A DNA stretch of 7,956 nt from Gammaproteobacteria bacterium (GTDB lineage Bacteria > Pseudomonadota > Gammaproteobacteria > Pseudomonadales > Azotimanducaceae). The stretch is taken from assembly GCA_026706425.1 (NCBI GenBank), contig JAPOYW010000482.1, positions 1-7,956 on the forward strand. Reading direction: 5' to 3'. The translations under genes and the position numbers were made by a program. Shown in pieces: positions 1 to 7,956 of this stretch. Within the stretch, counting starts at the first letter, position 1. Every line of letters begins with the position of its first letter. Under the pieces are notes generated by a model. It was not told the DNA's origin, made no database searches, and saw only the letters and a program-made list of their open reading frames with translations.

Positions 1-425
1 GTTTCTACAGCAAGCGTGTCGCCTTCGGCCTTGCCAATCATGGCTCGGGCCAAAGGCGACATGATCGAGATCTTGTTTTCTTTTAGATCCGCCTCGTCCT
101 CGCCGACGATCTTGTAGCGGACCTCTCCGTCCGCCTCCAAGTCGACCAGCGTAACCGTTGCGCCGAATACGACGTTCCCGGTCGCCGGGATCTTGGCGAT
201 GTCGATGATCTGGGCATCACCGAGCCGTGCCTCAATGAGTCGGATGCGCGCCTCGGCAAGCCCCTGCTGGTCCTTTGCGGCGTGATACTCCGCGTTCTCG
301 CGCAGATCACCGTGTTCCCGCGCTTCGCCGATGGCCTTGACGATCCGTGGCCGCACGACCTTCTTCAAGTGCGCAAGCTCTTCGCGCAGCTTCTCGGCAC
401 CTTCGACAGTCATGGGCGTCGGCAT
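1..425 (-). CDS. greA: Transcription elongation factor GreA (3' end outside window)
   Basis: GreA binds in the secondary channel of RNA polymerase and stimulates cleavage of backtracked RNA, rescuing stalled elongation complexes. The 141 complete codons visible cover the N-terminal coiled coil (about residues 1-75) and most of the C-terminal FKBP-like domain. The coil-tip motif EHGDLRENAEYHAA is present, with the acidic pair at Asp40 and Glu43 (Asp41 and Glu44 in E. coli) that positions the catalytic metal. The usual length is about 158 residues, so roughly 17 are lost off the left edge. The start is the ATG at 425, giving MPTPMTVEGAEKLREEL. A GGAAG sequence seven bases upstream (433-437) is a fair ribosome-binding site; the second ATG, four codons in, is the alternative. 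greA commonly follows carB in gammaproteobacteria; here a kinase gene and a repeat element lie between them. No strong promoter is evident in the gap. Confidence 0.96.
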   Translation of the reverse strand, partial: MPTPMTVEGAEKLREELAHLKKVVRPRIVKAIGEAREHGDLRENAEYHAAKDQQGLAEARIRLIEARLGDAQIIDIAKIPATGNVVFGATVTLVDLEADGEVRYKIVGEDEADLKENKISIMSPLARAMIGKAEGDTLAVE

Positions 426-577
426 GGGCAGACTTCCGCTAACTCTTGGGAGACCAGGGCACGCGAGATACGCCTTCTAACGGACGACGCAAACGACATC
501 CAACTGGCCGGCCAAACGTGGTGTAGCACACTTTGGGACGGAGCGCACTTCCCCTCGGCGCTTGGTCGCGTCGAATT
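426..577 (-). pseudogene. Decayed second copy of the carB 3' end
   Basis: Read on the minus strand, 517-561 encodes APRGSALRPKVCYTT. The intact carB encodes AIRRLALQHKVCYTT at 1693-1737. Ten of 15 residues are identical without a gap, and six of those ten use different synonymous codons (for example AAA/AAG, GTG/GTC, ACC/ACG), the pattern expected of diverged coding sequence. After a one-base shift at 516, 480-515 reads LAGQLDVVCVVR, which can be laid on LSGGKAF-CTAIR of carB. The bases that follow include GAAGGC, resembling the GAGGGC of carB. The match covers about carB residues 1026-1060, in the allosteric MGS-like domain. The left limit is set at the greA start and the right limit at the repeat element; neither end of the homology is sharp. 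It cannot make a functional protein. The greA ribosome-binding site lies within it. I infer that it is the original carB end, displaced by insertion of the kinase gene. Chance similarity is the alternative. Confidence 0.72.
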
Positions 578-673
578 GTAGGGGACGGGCTTGTCCCGTC
601 CCGTCGCCGAGGCAACCGAGGCACTCGGCGCGGGCGACCGCGCGCCCTTCGGGCGCGTTAGGGTCGCCGCTAC
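578..673. repeat. Inverted pair of GTAG-headed palindromes (REP/BIME-like element)
   Basis: The element opens with GTAG at 578-581 and closes with CTAC at 670-673, so each end reads GTAG going inward. After the first head comes a perfect 8-base stem, GGGACGGG (582-589) and CCCGTCCC (595-602), with a 5-base loop. Inside the second head lies a two-tier hairpin: outer arms GGCGACC (633-639) and GGTCGCC (662-668), inner arms CGCGCCC (641-647) and GGGCGCG (651-657) around TTC. The linker carries a further 7-base inverted repeat, CGCCGAG (605-611) and CTCGGCG (624-630). A GTAG tetranucleotide followed by a palindrome is the known signature of REP sequences mobilised by REP-associated tyrosine transposases (RAYTs), and an inverted pair is the BIME arrangement. 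No transposase is in the window. Neither strand has a T-run after the stems, so an intrinsic terminator is less likely, though the stems could protect the mRNA end of the upstream operon. Confidence 0.72.
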
Positions 674-1569
674 GGGCCGTAATTCTGGGTGAGCCGACGA
701 AGGATTGCGGCTCCGACGGCGGCATGGCGCGGATGATCCACCAAGCCCGTGTCGAGCAGCATGACGCCGAACAGGATCGCCCAACCCATCGCCCGCGCTC
801 GCAGGTGGTCGTCGACAGGTCCGTAGGCTGTGAGCGCCCGTTCCCGTATCGGCGAGTCGAACAGCATCCAGAATGCTGCCAGGTCCGTGGCCACGTCGCC
901 GGCGGTCAGGTCGCCCCAGTCGATGACGCCGGTGATCCGTCCGCGCGAGACAAGGATGTTCAATGGATGCAGGTCGCCATGCAGCCACAGCCGCTCGGTG
1001 TTGGCCGCTGCCGCCAAGGCGTCGTGCCAAGCCGCGCGAACCGCCGGGGTGATGACATCCGTCGTCTGGGCAACTCGATCCATGCGTTCGCCAACCTGAT
1101 CCGCGCGGGTTGCCAATGGAACCCCCCGGACTGGATTGACCCGTGCGCCTGTCGGCGCCGCTTGATGCAGGCAAGACAGGAATGAAGCCAACCGGCAGCC
1201 TTCATCCGCATCTGGCGGCGACCGATCGGCACCCTCGCCCGGCAGCCAACGGACGATGCTCCAAGGCCAAGGGTATTCCTTGGACGGCCGGCCAACGTGA
1301 ATCGGCACGGGCACGTTGATCGGAAGCTGCGGGGACAGTTCAGGCAGCCAGCGCTGCTCCTCTTCGATCAGCACTGCAGCGATTGCCCGGCGCGGAAGAC
1401 GTACCAGCAAATCGGTACCCAACCGCATCATGGCGTTGTCCCAGCCGCTGCCCATGGGTTGAAGCTGGCGCGTTGCGTATTGCGGAAACTGTGCACGCAG
1501 AAGCGACCGGACGATCTCCGTGTCGATGTGTACTTCGGCAGGCGGCGTACCGACTGCGTTGCCGGACAT
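670..1569 (-). CDS. Aminoglycoside phosphotransferase (APH)-family small-molecule kinase
   Basis: This 299-residue protein belongs to the APH/choline-kinase fold, ATP-dependent kinases that phosphorylate a hydroxyl of an antibiotic or metabolite. A nucleotide-binding region GWDNAMMRLGTDLLVRLPRR spans residues 42-61. The Brenner motif HGDLHPLN lies at 197-204, with predicted catalytic base Asp199 and metal ligand Asn204. IDWGD at 216-220 supplies the second metal-binding Asp217. Length and motif spacing suit an active enzyme. It looks cytoplasmic, with no signal peptide or membrane segment. Its ATG follows the carB TAA with no intervening base and lacks a clear ribosome-binding site, so it is probably translated by ribosomes finishing carB. 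Its TAG stop lies inside the GTAG head of the repeat at 578-673, so its last residues may have been set by that insertion. The family cannot be resolved to a substrate by eye; aminoglycoside or macrolide resistance is possible but not shown. Its place between carB and greA is unusual and suggests acquisition. Confidence 0.9.
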   Translation of the reverse strand: MSGNAVGTPPAEVHIDTEIVRSLLRAQFPQYATRQLQPMGSGWDNAMMRLGTDLLVRLPRRAIAAVLIEEEQRWLPELSPQLPINVPVPIHVGRPSKEYPWPWSIVRWLPGEGADRSPPDADEGCRLASFLSCLHQAAPTGARVNPVRGVPLATRADQVGERMDRVAQTTDVITPAVRAAWHDALAAAANTERLWLHGDLHPLNILVSRGRITGVIDWGDLTAGDVATDLAAFWMLFDSPIRERALTAYGPVDDHLRARAMGWAILFGVMLLDTGLVDHPRHAAVGAAILRRLTQNYGP

Positions 1570-4820
<3,251 letters not shown>

Positions 4821-4821
<1 letters not shown>

Positions 4822-5948
4822 CAGGCGTCGTCCGCTTGACCCATCATCGCGACGAAGCGGTCGAACAGGTAGCCGCAATCGTGTGGGCCCGGACTGGCCT
4901 CGGGGTGGCCCTGGAACCCGAACGCGGGCAGGTCGGTACAGCGGACACCTTGAACGGTCCCGTCGAAAAGAGACCGGTGTGTGACCTCGACGTTGTTCGG
5001 GAGGGAATCGCCGTCCACGGCAAAACCGTGGTTCTGGCTCGTGATGACCACCGCGCCGGTGGTGACGTCCTTGACCGGATGATTGGCGCCATGGTGGCCG
5101 AACGGCATCTTCACCGTCCGCCCGCCGCAGGCCAGCGCGAGTAGCTGGTGGCCGAGACAGATGCCGAACACCGGCAAACCTTCCCCGAGTACCTCGCGGA
5201 TTGCCGCGATGGCGTAGTCGCATGGCTCGGGGTCACCGGGTCCATTGGACAGAAAGACCCCGTCCGGCAATAGGTCGAGTGCTTCCTCGGCGGGGGTCTG
5301 CGCGGGGACGACCGTCACCTTGCAGCCCCGGTCCACGAGCATCCTCAGGATGTTGCGCTTGACGCCGAAGTCGTAGGCAATGACATGTCGGACTTGCTGG
5401 CCGTTCGCCGCGCCGTAGCCGCTCCCCAACGTCCACCCGCCGCCATCCCACGCACCGACTTCCGACCGGCTAACGACCTTCGCCAAATCCATGCCCGCCA
5501 GACCGGGGAACGCCCTGGCCTGGGCCAAAGCCGCTTCCGGGTCGATGTCCCCGGTCGCGATGCACCCCGCCATCGCGCCCTTCTCCCGGATCAGCCGTGT
5601 CAGTCGTCTCGTGTCCAAGTCTGCGATGGCCACGACACCCGAGTCGCGTAGGTACTGCGGTAGCGGCACCTCGGCCCGCCAATTCGAGTGTGCAGTCGGG
5701 CAGTCCCGGATCACCAGACCCGCCGCCCAGACCTGCGCCGACTCCGTGTCCTCGACGTTGACGCCGGTGTTGCCGATGTGAGGATAGGTGAGCGTGACGA
5801 TCTGCTGCGCGTACGACGGATCCGTCAGGATCTCCTGGTAGCCGGTCATCGCGGTGTTGAACACCACCTCGCCGACGGCCGTACCCGACGCACCGATGGC
5901 GGTGCCCCGGAACAGGCTGCCGTCCTCGAGCATCAACAGCGCGGTCAT
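4821..5948 (-). CDS. carA: Carbamoyl-phosphate synthetase small (glutaminase) subunit
   Basis: CarA hydrolyses glutamine and passes ammonia through an internal tunnel to CarB. The 375-residue product has the expected N-terminal domain (GEVVFNTAMTGYQEILTDPS, about 26-45; TLTYPHIGNTG, about 52-62). A C-terminal class I glutamine amidotransferase domain follows from about residue 188. The nucleophile is Cys264 in FGICLGHQLLALA; the partner residues are His348 and Glu350 in GFQGHPEASPGPHD. The oxyanion-region motif SNGPGDP is at 234-240. All key residues are intact and the length is normal. The ATG at 5948 has an AGGA ribosome-binding site five bases upstream and matches the start of family members; an ATG five bases earlier meets a stop at once. 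It is the first gene of the minus-strand operon. A possible promoter and attenuator hairpin precede it. In many gammaproteobacteria dapB lies directly upstream; here it is absent and a divergent accessory module takes its place. Confidence 0.98.
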
Positions 5949-5998
5949 GCCATTCCTATGCGAGGGGTCCCAAGGCGAACGACACGCCCCAAATCGTG

Positions 5999-6022
5999 AA
6001 AAAGCCGCGACACTGCCGCAGC
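5999..6022 (-). terminator. Terminator-like hairpin in the carA leader (possible attenuator)
   Basis: On the minus strand GCTGCGGC and GTCGCGGC form an 8-pair stem (two G-U pairs) around a 3-base loop, followed immediately by TTTTT. This is the form of an intrinsic terminator. It lies 50 bases before the carA ATG and downstream of the only good promoter candidate. No minus-strand gene lies upstream for it to terminate, so an attenuator of carAB is the simplest reading. Pyrimidine control by attenuation is known for other pyrimidine genes, such as E. coli pyrBI. No competing antiterminator stem or clear leader peptide was found by eye. The short U-run makes it moderately strong at best. Confidence 0.5.
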
Positions 6023-6116
6023 TTCAGCCCGGACGAGAAAGCAACGCGCCAGACGGCAGCGCGGTAGACAATCGAAAAGAAAACTTAACAGCCCAAGTCC
6101 GGGAACTTGAGCGGTG

Positions 6117-6125
6117 ATTCTAGCA
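6117..6125 (-). promoter_or_regulatory. Candidate extended -10 promoter for the carA operon
   Basis: The minus strand reads TGCTAGAAT: an extended -10 TGn followed by TAGAAT, five of six matches to TATAAT. No good -35 hexamer lies 16-18 bases upstream, which is tolerable for an extended -10 promoter. Transcription would begin near 6110, giving a leader of about 160 bases that contains the terminator-like hairpin at 5999-6022. The call rests on the motif alone. Confidence 0.4.
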
Positions 6126-6158
6126 GACTGTCCGGCCTTCGGCGTCAGCCAGCTGGGA

Positions 6159-6186
6159 GTTGAATGGGGGTTGAAGGGCAGTTGAA
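6159..6186. repeat. Three GTTGAA direct repeats at an 11-base period
   Basis: GTTGAA occurs at 6159, 6170 and 6181, spaced exactly 11 bases, about one helical turn. The array lies roughly 35-65 bases upstream of the candidate carA -10 element, so it could be a regulator-binding array. It does not match the ARG box bound by ArgR. No known site is recognised, and three 6-base copies may arise by chance. Confidence 0.35.
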
Positions 6187-6393
6187 CGACCTCGTGATCT
6201 GGAACAAGCGCCCGGTGATGCACTAGCCATCCGCGTCGGGGAGTACGACGACACGCGCATCGTGCACCGCATCGTGCTCACGCGAAGCGCCCGCCAACAT
6301 CTCGCTGCGCTCGCCGTCTGGCCCGACCCCAACGCTCAGCCACCTAGCACGCTGAATGTCCAATAAAGTCACAATATTTGTTGTGTCATTTAT

Positions 6394-6402
6394 TGCTATA
6401 TG
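6394..6402 (+). promoter_or_regulatory. Candidate promoter of the helix-turn-helix gene
   Basis: TTGCTATATG contains an extended -10-like TGC followed by TATATG (6397-6402), four of six matches to consensus, in the most AT-rich part of the window. The predicted start of transcription would fall within the palindrome at 6400-6415, a good position for repression. A second candidate, TATAGT at 6450-6455 (five of six matches), would give an almost leaderless transcript. Neither has a strong -35. Confidence 0.3.
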
Positions 6403-6415
6403 TCATCTATGACAT
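6400..6415. promoter_or_regulatory. Palindromic candidate operator
   Basis: ATGTCAT-CT-ATGACAT is a perfect inverted repeat with 7-base arms and a 2-base centre, the usual size of an operator for a dimeric Cro/C1-type repressor. A further TGTCAT half-site lies at 6384-6389, 17 bases before the matching half. It sits 52 bases ahead of the start codon of a protein with two helix-turn-helix domains, so autoregulation by that protein is a natural inference. Confidence 0.5.
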
Positions 6416-6467
6416 GCTAAATTTGATATTGTGTGCGCCACTAAAGTCATATAGTGAACTATTCGCC

Positions 6468-7646
6468 ATGACCGTATCGACGTACAGGACCATCCGAAGC
6501 CATCGGAATCTCTCGCGCCAACAGCTTGCCGACAAAGCCAACGTATCCGCGCGACAGATCGCGCGCATCGAGACGGCGGCGAGCCCAATATCGCTCAGGA
6601 CGACCACGTTAGAGAGGCTAGCCAAGGCGTTGGACGTTGACGTTGAGGTCCTGCTCGGGCGAGCACCCCTCCCGGAGGGTATGGATGCTGCGAACGAGGC
6701 CGAGATGAAGATCGACGGCAGGTCGTTGGCGGATCTGCGCGGTGCCAAAGGGTGGTCGCGCCGATACCTCGCGGAAAAGTCCCGAGTTTCGCAACGGCAG
6801 ATAGCGCGGCTCGAAGCAGCAGCAACCACTCGAGTCCGAGCAACGACGCTTGAACGACTGACACATGCCCTGGATTGCGATCGGGACGCGCTTGCGGGCG
6901 ACGGACCGCCGGTGGCGACACCACCGACGCGACGCGGCCATACAGTCAGCGCGAAAGTCAGCGCCGGCACCCGTCTTGCGTACGATCTACTGACCCGGCG
7001 CTACGGCGTAGGCGTCAAGCACATCATCACACTGGGGCCGATGCTGTTCACGTTGCTCGCCGAAGGATGTCTTGCACGACGACGGGAAAAGCTCGCGCAG
7101 GTGAAGGAGGCGAAGGATCGACTGGGCGCATTCGCTGCCGAGGACGACACGCTCTACTTCACCGCCTACAACGACGACATCCAACATGGCATTGCCGCAG
7201 AGGAGCAGTCGATTGCCGAGGCGGACATTCGTGGCGAAGTCGTGCGTCGAGAAGGCCTGGCCTGGACACAGTTCGATACAGACGATCTATTTGCCGTCAC
7301 GCCTTTCGCCATTTACCTGGAGGAACTGGCTCATCAGATTGGCAAACCCGGAGTGATCAATTTCAGCTACCACGACGATGACTTCTTCGAGGACTTCGCG
7401 TGGGGGGACCTGTTCGGCGCCAATCCCTACCAGTGCTGTCTGGACGACCTAAACGCCATAGCGGACGGATCCCTTCGAGCGAGGTGCGCGCTGGAGCGAG
7501 GGGATGTCCGAATCAACGCCATTCCGGTCGAGCTCATGAACGAATCAGCGACTAGGGATCGCGTCGAGTGGCTTGAACGGCGGTTGCAGCCAGCGTCGAC
7601 AACGCAACCTGCCGCAGAACGACCGAACGATGAGTTGCCGCAATGA
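6468..7646 (+). CDS. Tandem XRE-type helix-turn-helix protein with an unrecognised C-terminal domain
   Basis: The 392-residue protein opens with two Cro/C1-type DNA-binding domains that are copies of each other, at about residues 4-64 and 84-144. LSRQQLADKANVSARQIARIE aligns with WSRRYLAEKSRVSQRQIARLE; about 28 of 49 core positions are identical, including QIAR and TTLERL. A Pro- and Arg-rich linker (148-165) leads to about 210 residues I do not recognise: a hydrophobic stretch HIITLGPMLFTLLAEG (185-200), a charged segment (204-226) and an acidic cluster HDDDFFEDFAWGD (302-314). The frame is open from 6378, but the ATG at 6468 is preferred because it begins just before the first domain and the earlier residues are encoded by promoter-like AT-rich sequence. 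Its ribosome-binding site is weak. The stop overlaps the next start (ATGA), indicating coupled expression. A DNA-binding regulator or antitoxin-like partner is likely; its actual function is unknown. Confidence 0.85.
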   Translation: MTVSTYRTIRSHRNLSRQQLADKANVSARQIARIETAASPISLRTTTLERLAKALDVDVEVLLGRAPLPEGMDAANEAEMKIDGRSLADLRGAKGWSRRYLAEKSRVSQRQIARLEAAATTRVRATTLERLTHALDCDRDALAGDGPPVATPPTRRGHTVSAKVSAGTRLAYDLLTRRYGVGVKHIITLGPMLFTLLAEGCLARRREKLAQVKEAKDRLGAFAAEDDTLYFTAYNDDIQHGIAAEEQSIAEADIRGEVVRREGLAWTQFDTDDLFAVTPFAIYLEELAHQIGKPGVINFSYHDDDFFEDFAWGDLFGANPYQCCLDDLNAIADGSLRARCALERGDVRINAIPVELMNESATRDRVEWLERRLQPASTTQPAAERPNDELPQ

Positions 7647-7876
7647 ACGCGCCAAGTAGACCCACGATGTCGGTAAGCGACCACGCTCTGGTTCGGTACA
7701 TGGAACGGCATCTGGGCGTGGATGTCGAGAGAATCCGCGACGAGATCAGAGCGGACATCGACAAGCCGCATACCCGAAAGCTGATCGACTTCGCCGGTGG
7801 TCGGAAGTGCAAAGTCCTCGCAGGTAAAGGTGCCTATTGCATTCGGGGTCGCACGGTGACCACGTTCTACAATTGA
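7643..7876 (+). CDS. Small protein of unknown function, HALxRYxER type
   Basis: This 77-residue protein has SDHALVRYMERHLGVDVERIRDEI (residues 12-35, predicted helical), then a basic middle (PHTRKLIDFAGGRKCK) and a C-terminal strand-like end, GAYCIRGRTVTTFYN. The pattern resembles small phage and plasmid proteins of unknown function that start with a D-H-A-x-x-R-[YF]-x-E-R helix and end in a valine-rich strand. DUF4258-like proteins share a similar histidine and arginine motif, and some relatives of that fold are RNase toxins; that link is my inference. The ATG at 7643 overlaps the preceding gene by four bases (ATGA), which decides the start; Met9 (7667) is the alternative. It is probably the partner of the helix-turn-helix protein. 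The reading frame stays open past its TGA to the window edge. Confidence 0.75.
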   Translation: MNAPSRPTMSVSDHALVRYMERHLGVDVERIRDEIRADIDKPHTRKLIDFAGGRKCKVLAGKGAYCIRGRTVTTFYN

Positions 7877-7909
7877 CTCTGTGGCCTAGTTACTTACGAC
7901 CACGATGCC

Positions 7910-7956
7910 ATGCGCGAGGAGATGGGTGACAACTCCATGAACAAGCTCTCCAAACA
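7910..7956 (+). CDS. Possible start of a third gene, cut by the window edge
   Basis: An open frame with ATG codons at 7910, 7922 and 7937 runs off the right edge, encoding MREEMGDNSMNKLSK and onward. A purine-rich GAGGAG at 7916-7921 sits directly before the ATG at 7922, too close for it, and about 15 bases before the one at 7937, too far for an ideal site. The frame is the same as that of the preceding small gene. Too little is visible to identify it or to be sure it is coding. Confidence 0.25.
   Translation, partial: MREEMGDNSMNKLSK

Larger units (their letters stand above)
5949..6467. other. Gene-free divergent intergenic region
   Basis: This 519-base gap separates carA (minus) from the helix-turn-helix gene (plus). 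From carA outward it holds the carA ribosome-binding site, a terminator-like hairpin (5999-6022), a pyrimidine-rich leader (minus strand), a candidate carA promoter (6117-6125) and three GTTGAA repeats (6159-6186). A stretch without clear signals follows, then an AT-rich block (6361-6467) with a palindrome. Short open frames exist on both strands, including one on the minus strand (5945-6223) whose stop overlaps the carA start, but none resembles a known protein strongly enough to call as a gene. Confidence 0.75.

Noticed and set aside
505..514. TGGCCGGCCA palindrome
   Set aside because: A 10-base GC palindrome is expected by chance at this base composition, and it falls within the carB relic.
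582..668. Hairpins as a conventional intrinsic terminator of the carAB-kinase operon
   Set aside because: No T-run follows the stems on either strand, and the GTAG heads and inverted arrangement fit a REP-like element better.
4822..5223. N-terminal extension of the carB reading frame by 134 codons
   Set aside because: It lies entirely inside carA in another frame and resembles no protein. The carB start at 4821 matches the family exactly.
6262..6366. Plus-strand fragment from GTG reading HRIVLTRSARQHLAAL, reminiscent of the start of RelE/ParE toxins, and also loosely of the DapB C-terminus
   Set aside because: Only about 16 residues look similar, the rest is Pro-rich and ends at once, and there is no ribosome-binding site. 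A dapB relic would be expected on the minus strand. Too weak to annotate.
6439..6456. CACTA and TAGTG inverted repeat before the helix-turn-helix start
   Set aside because: The 5-base arms with an 8-base spacer are too short to separate from chance; the palindrome at 6400-6415 is a much better operator candidate.
6378..6467. Thirty-codon N-terminal extension of the helix-turn-helix protein
   Set aside because: It is encoded by AT-rich sequence that contains the palindrome and promoter-like elements, has no ribosome-binding site, and precedes a well-placed ATG.

Overview
The window is a GC-rich stretch typical of a gammaproteobacterial chromosome. The carA-carB-greA gene order and the close match of all three products to E. 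coli and Pseudomonas homologues point to that class; genus cannot be told from the sequence. The left three quarters is read on the minus strand: carA (4821-5948), carB (1570-4821), an aminoglycoside-phosphotransferase-like kinase gene (670-1569), then greA running off the left edge (1-425). The right quarter is a divergent plus-strand module: a tandem helix-turn-helix protein (6468-7646) and a 77-residue protein (7643-7876) that overlaps it by ATGA.

carA and carB encode the two subunits of carbamoyl-phosphate synthetase, which supplies carbamoyl phosphate for pyrimidines and arginine. They overlap by one base. The kinase gene begins on the base directly after the carB stop, so the three genes look co-transcribed and translationally coupled. 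carA has a plausible extended -10 promoter, a leader of about 160 bases, and a terminator-like hairpin 50 bases before its start codon, which suggests attenuation.

The most informative region is the 244-base gap between the kinase gene and greA. Its greA-proximal part (about 426-577) reads as a decayed second copy of the carB 3' end: 10 of 15 residues match in one ungapped block, six of those ten through synonymous codon changes. The rest (578-673) is an inverted pair of GTAG-headed palindromes, a REP/BIME-like element, and the stop codon of the kinase gene lies inside one GTAG head. Together these suggest that the ancestral order was carB-greA and that the kinase gene arrived with a foreign carB 3' end, leaving the old end stranded next to greA.

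The 519 bases between carA and the helix-turn-helix gene hold no convincing gene. They contain the carA leader and promoter, three 11-base-spaced GTTGAA repeats, and an AT-rich promoter region with a 16-base palindrome that could be the autoregulatory operator of the plus-strand module. That two-gene module has the shape of a toxin-antitoxin-like or regulator-effector pair, but its function is not recognisable from sequence. It is the best candidate here for an undescribed system.
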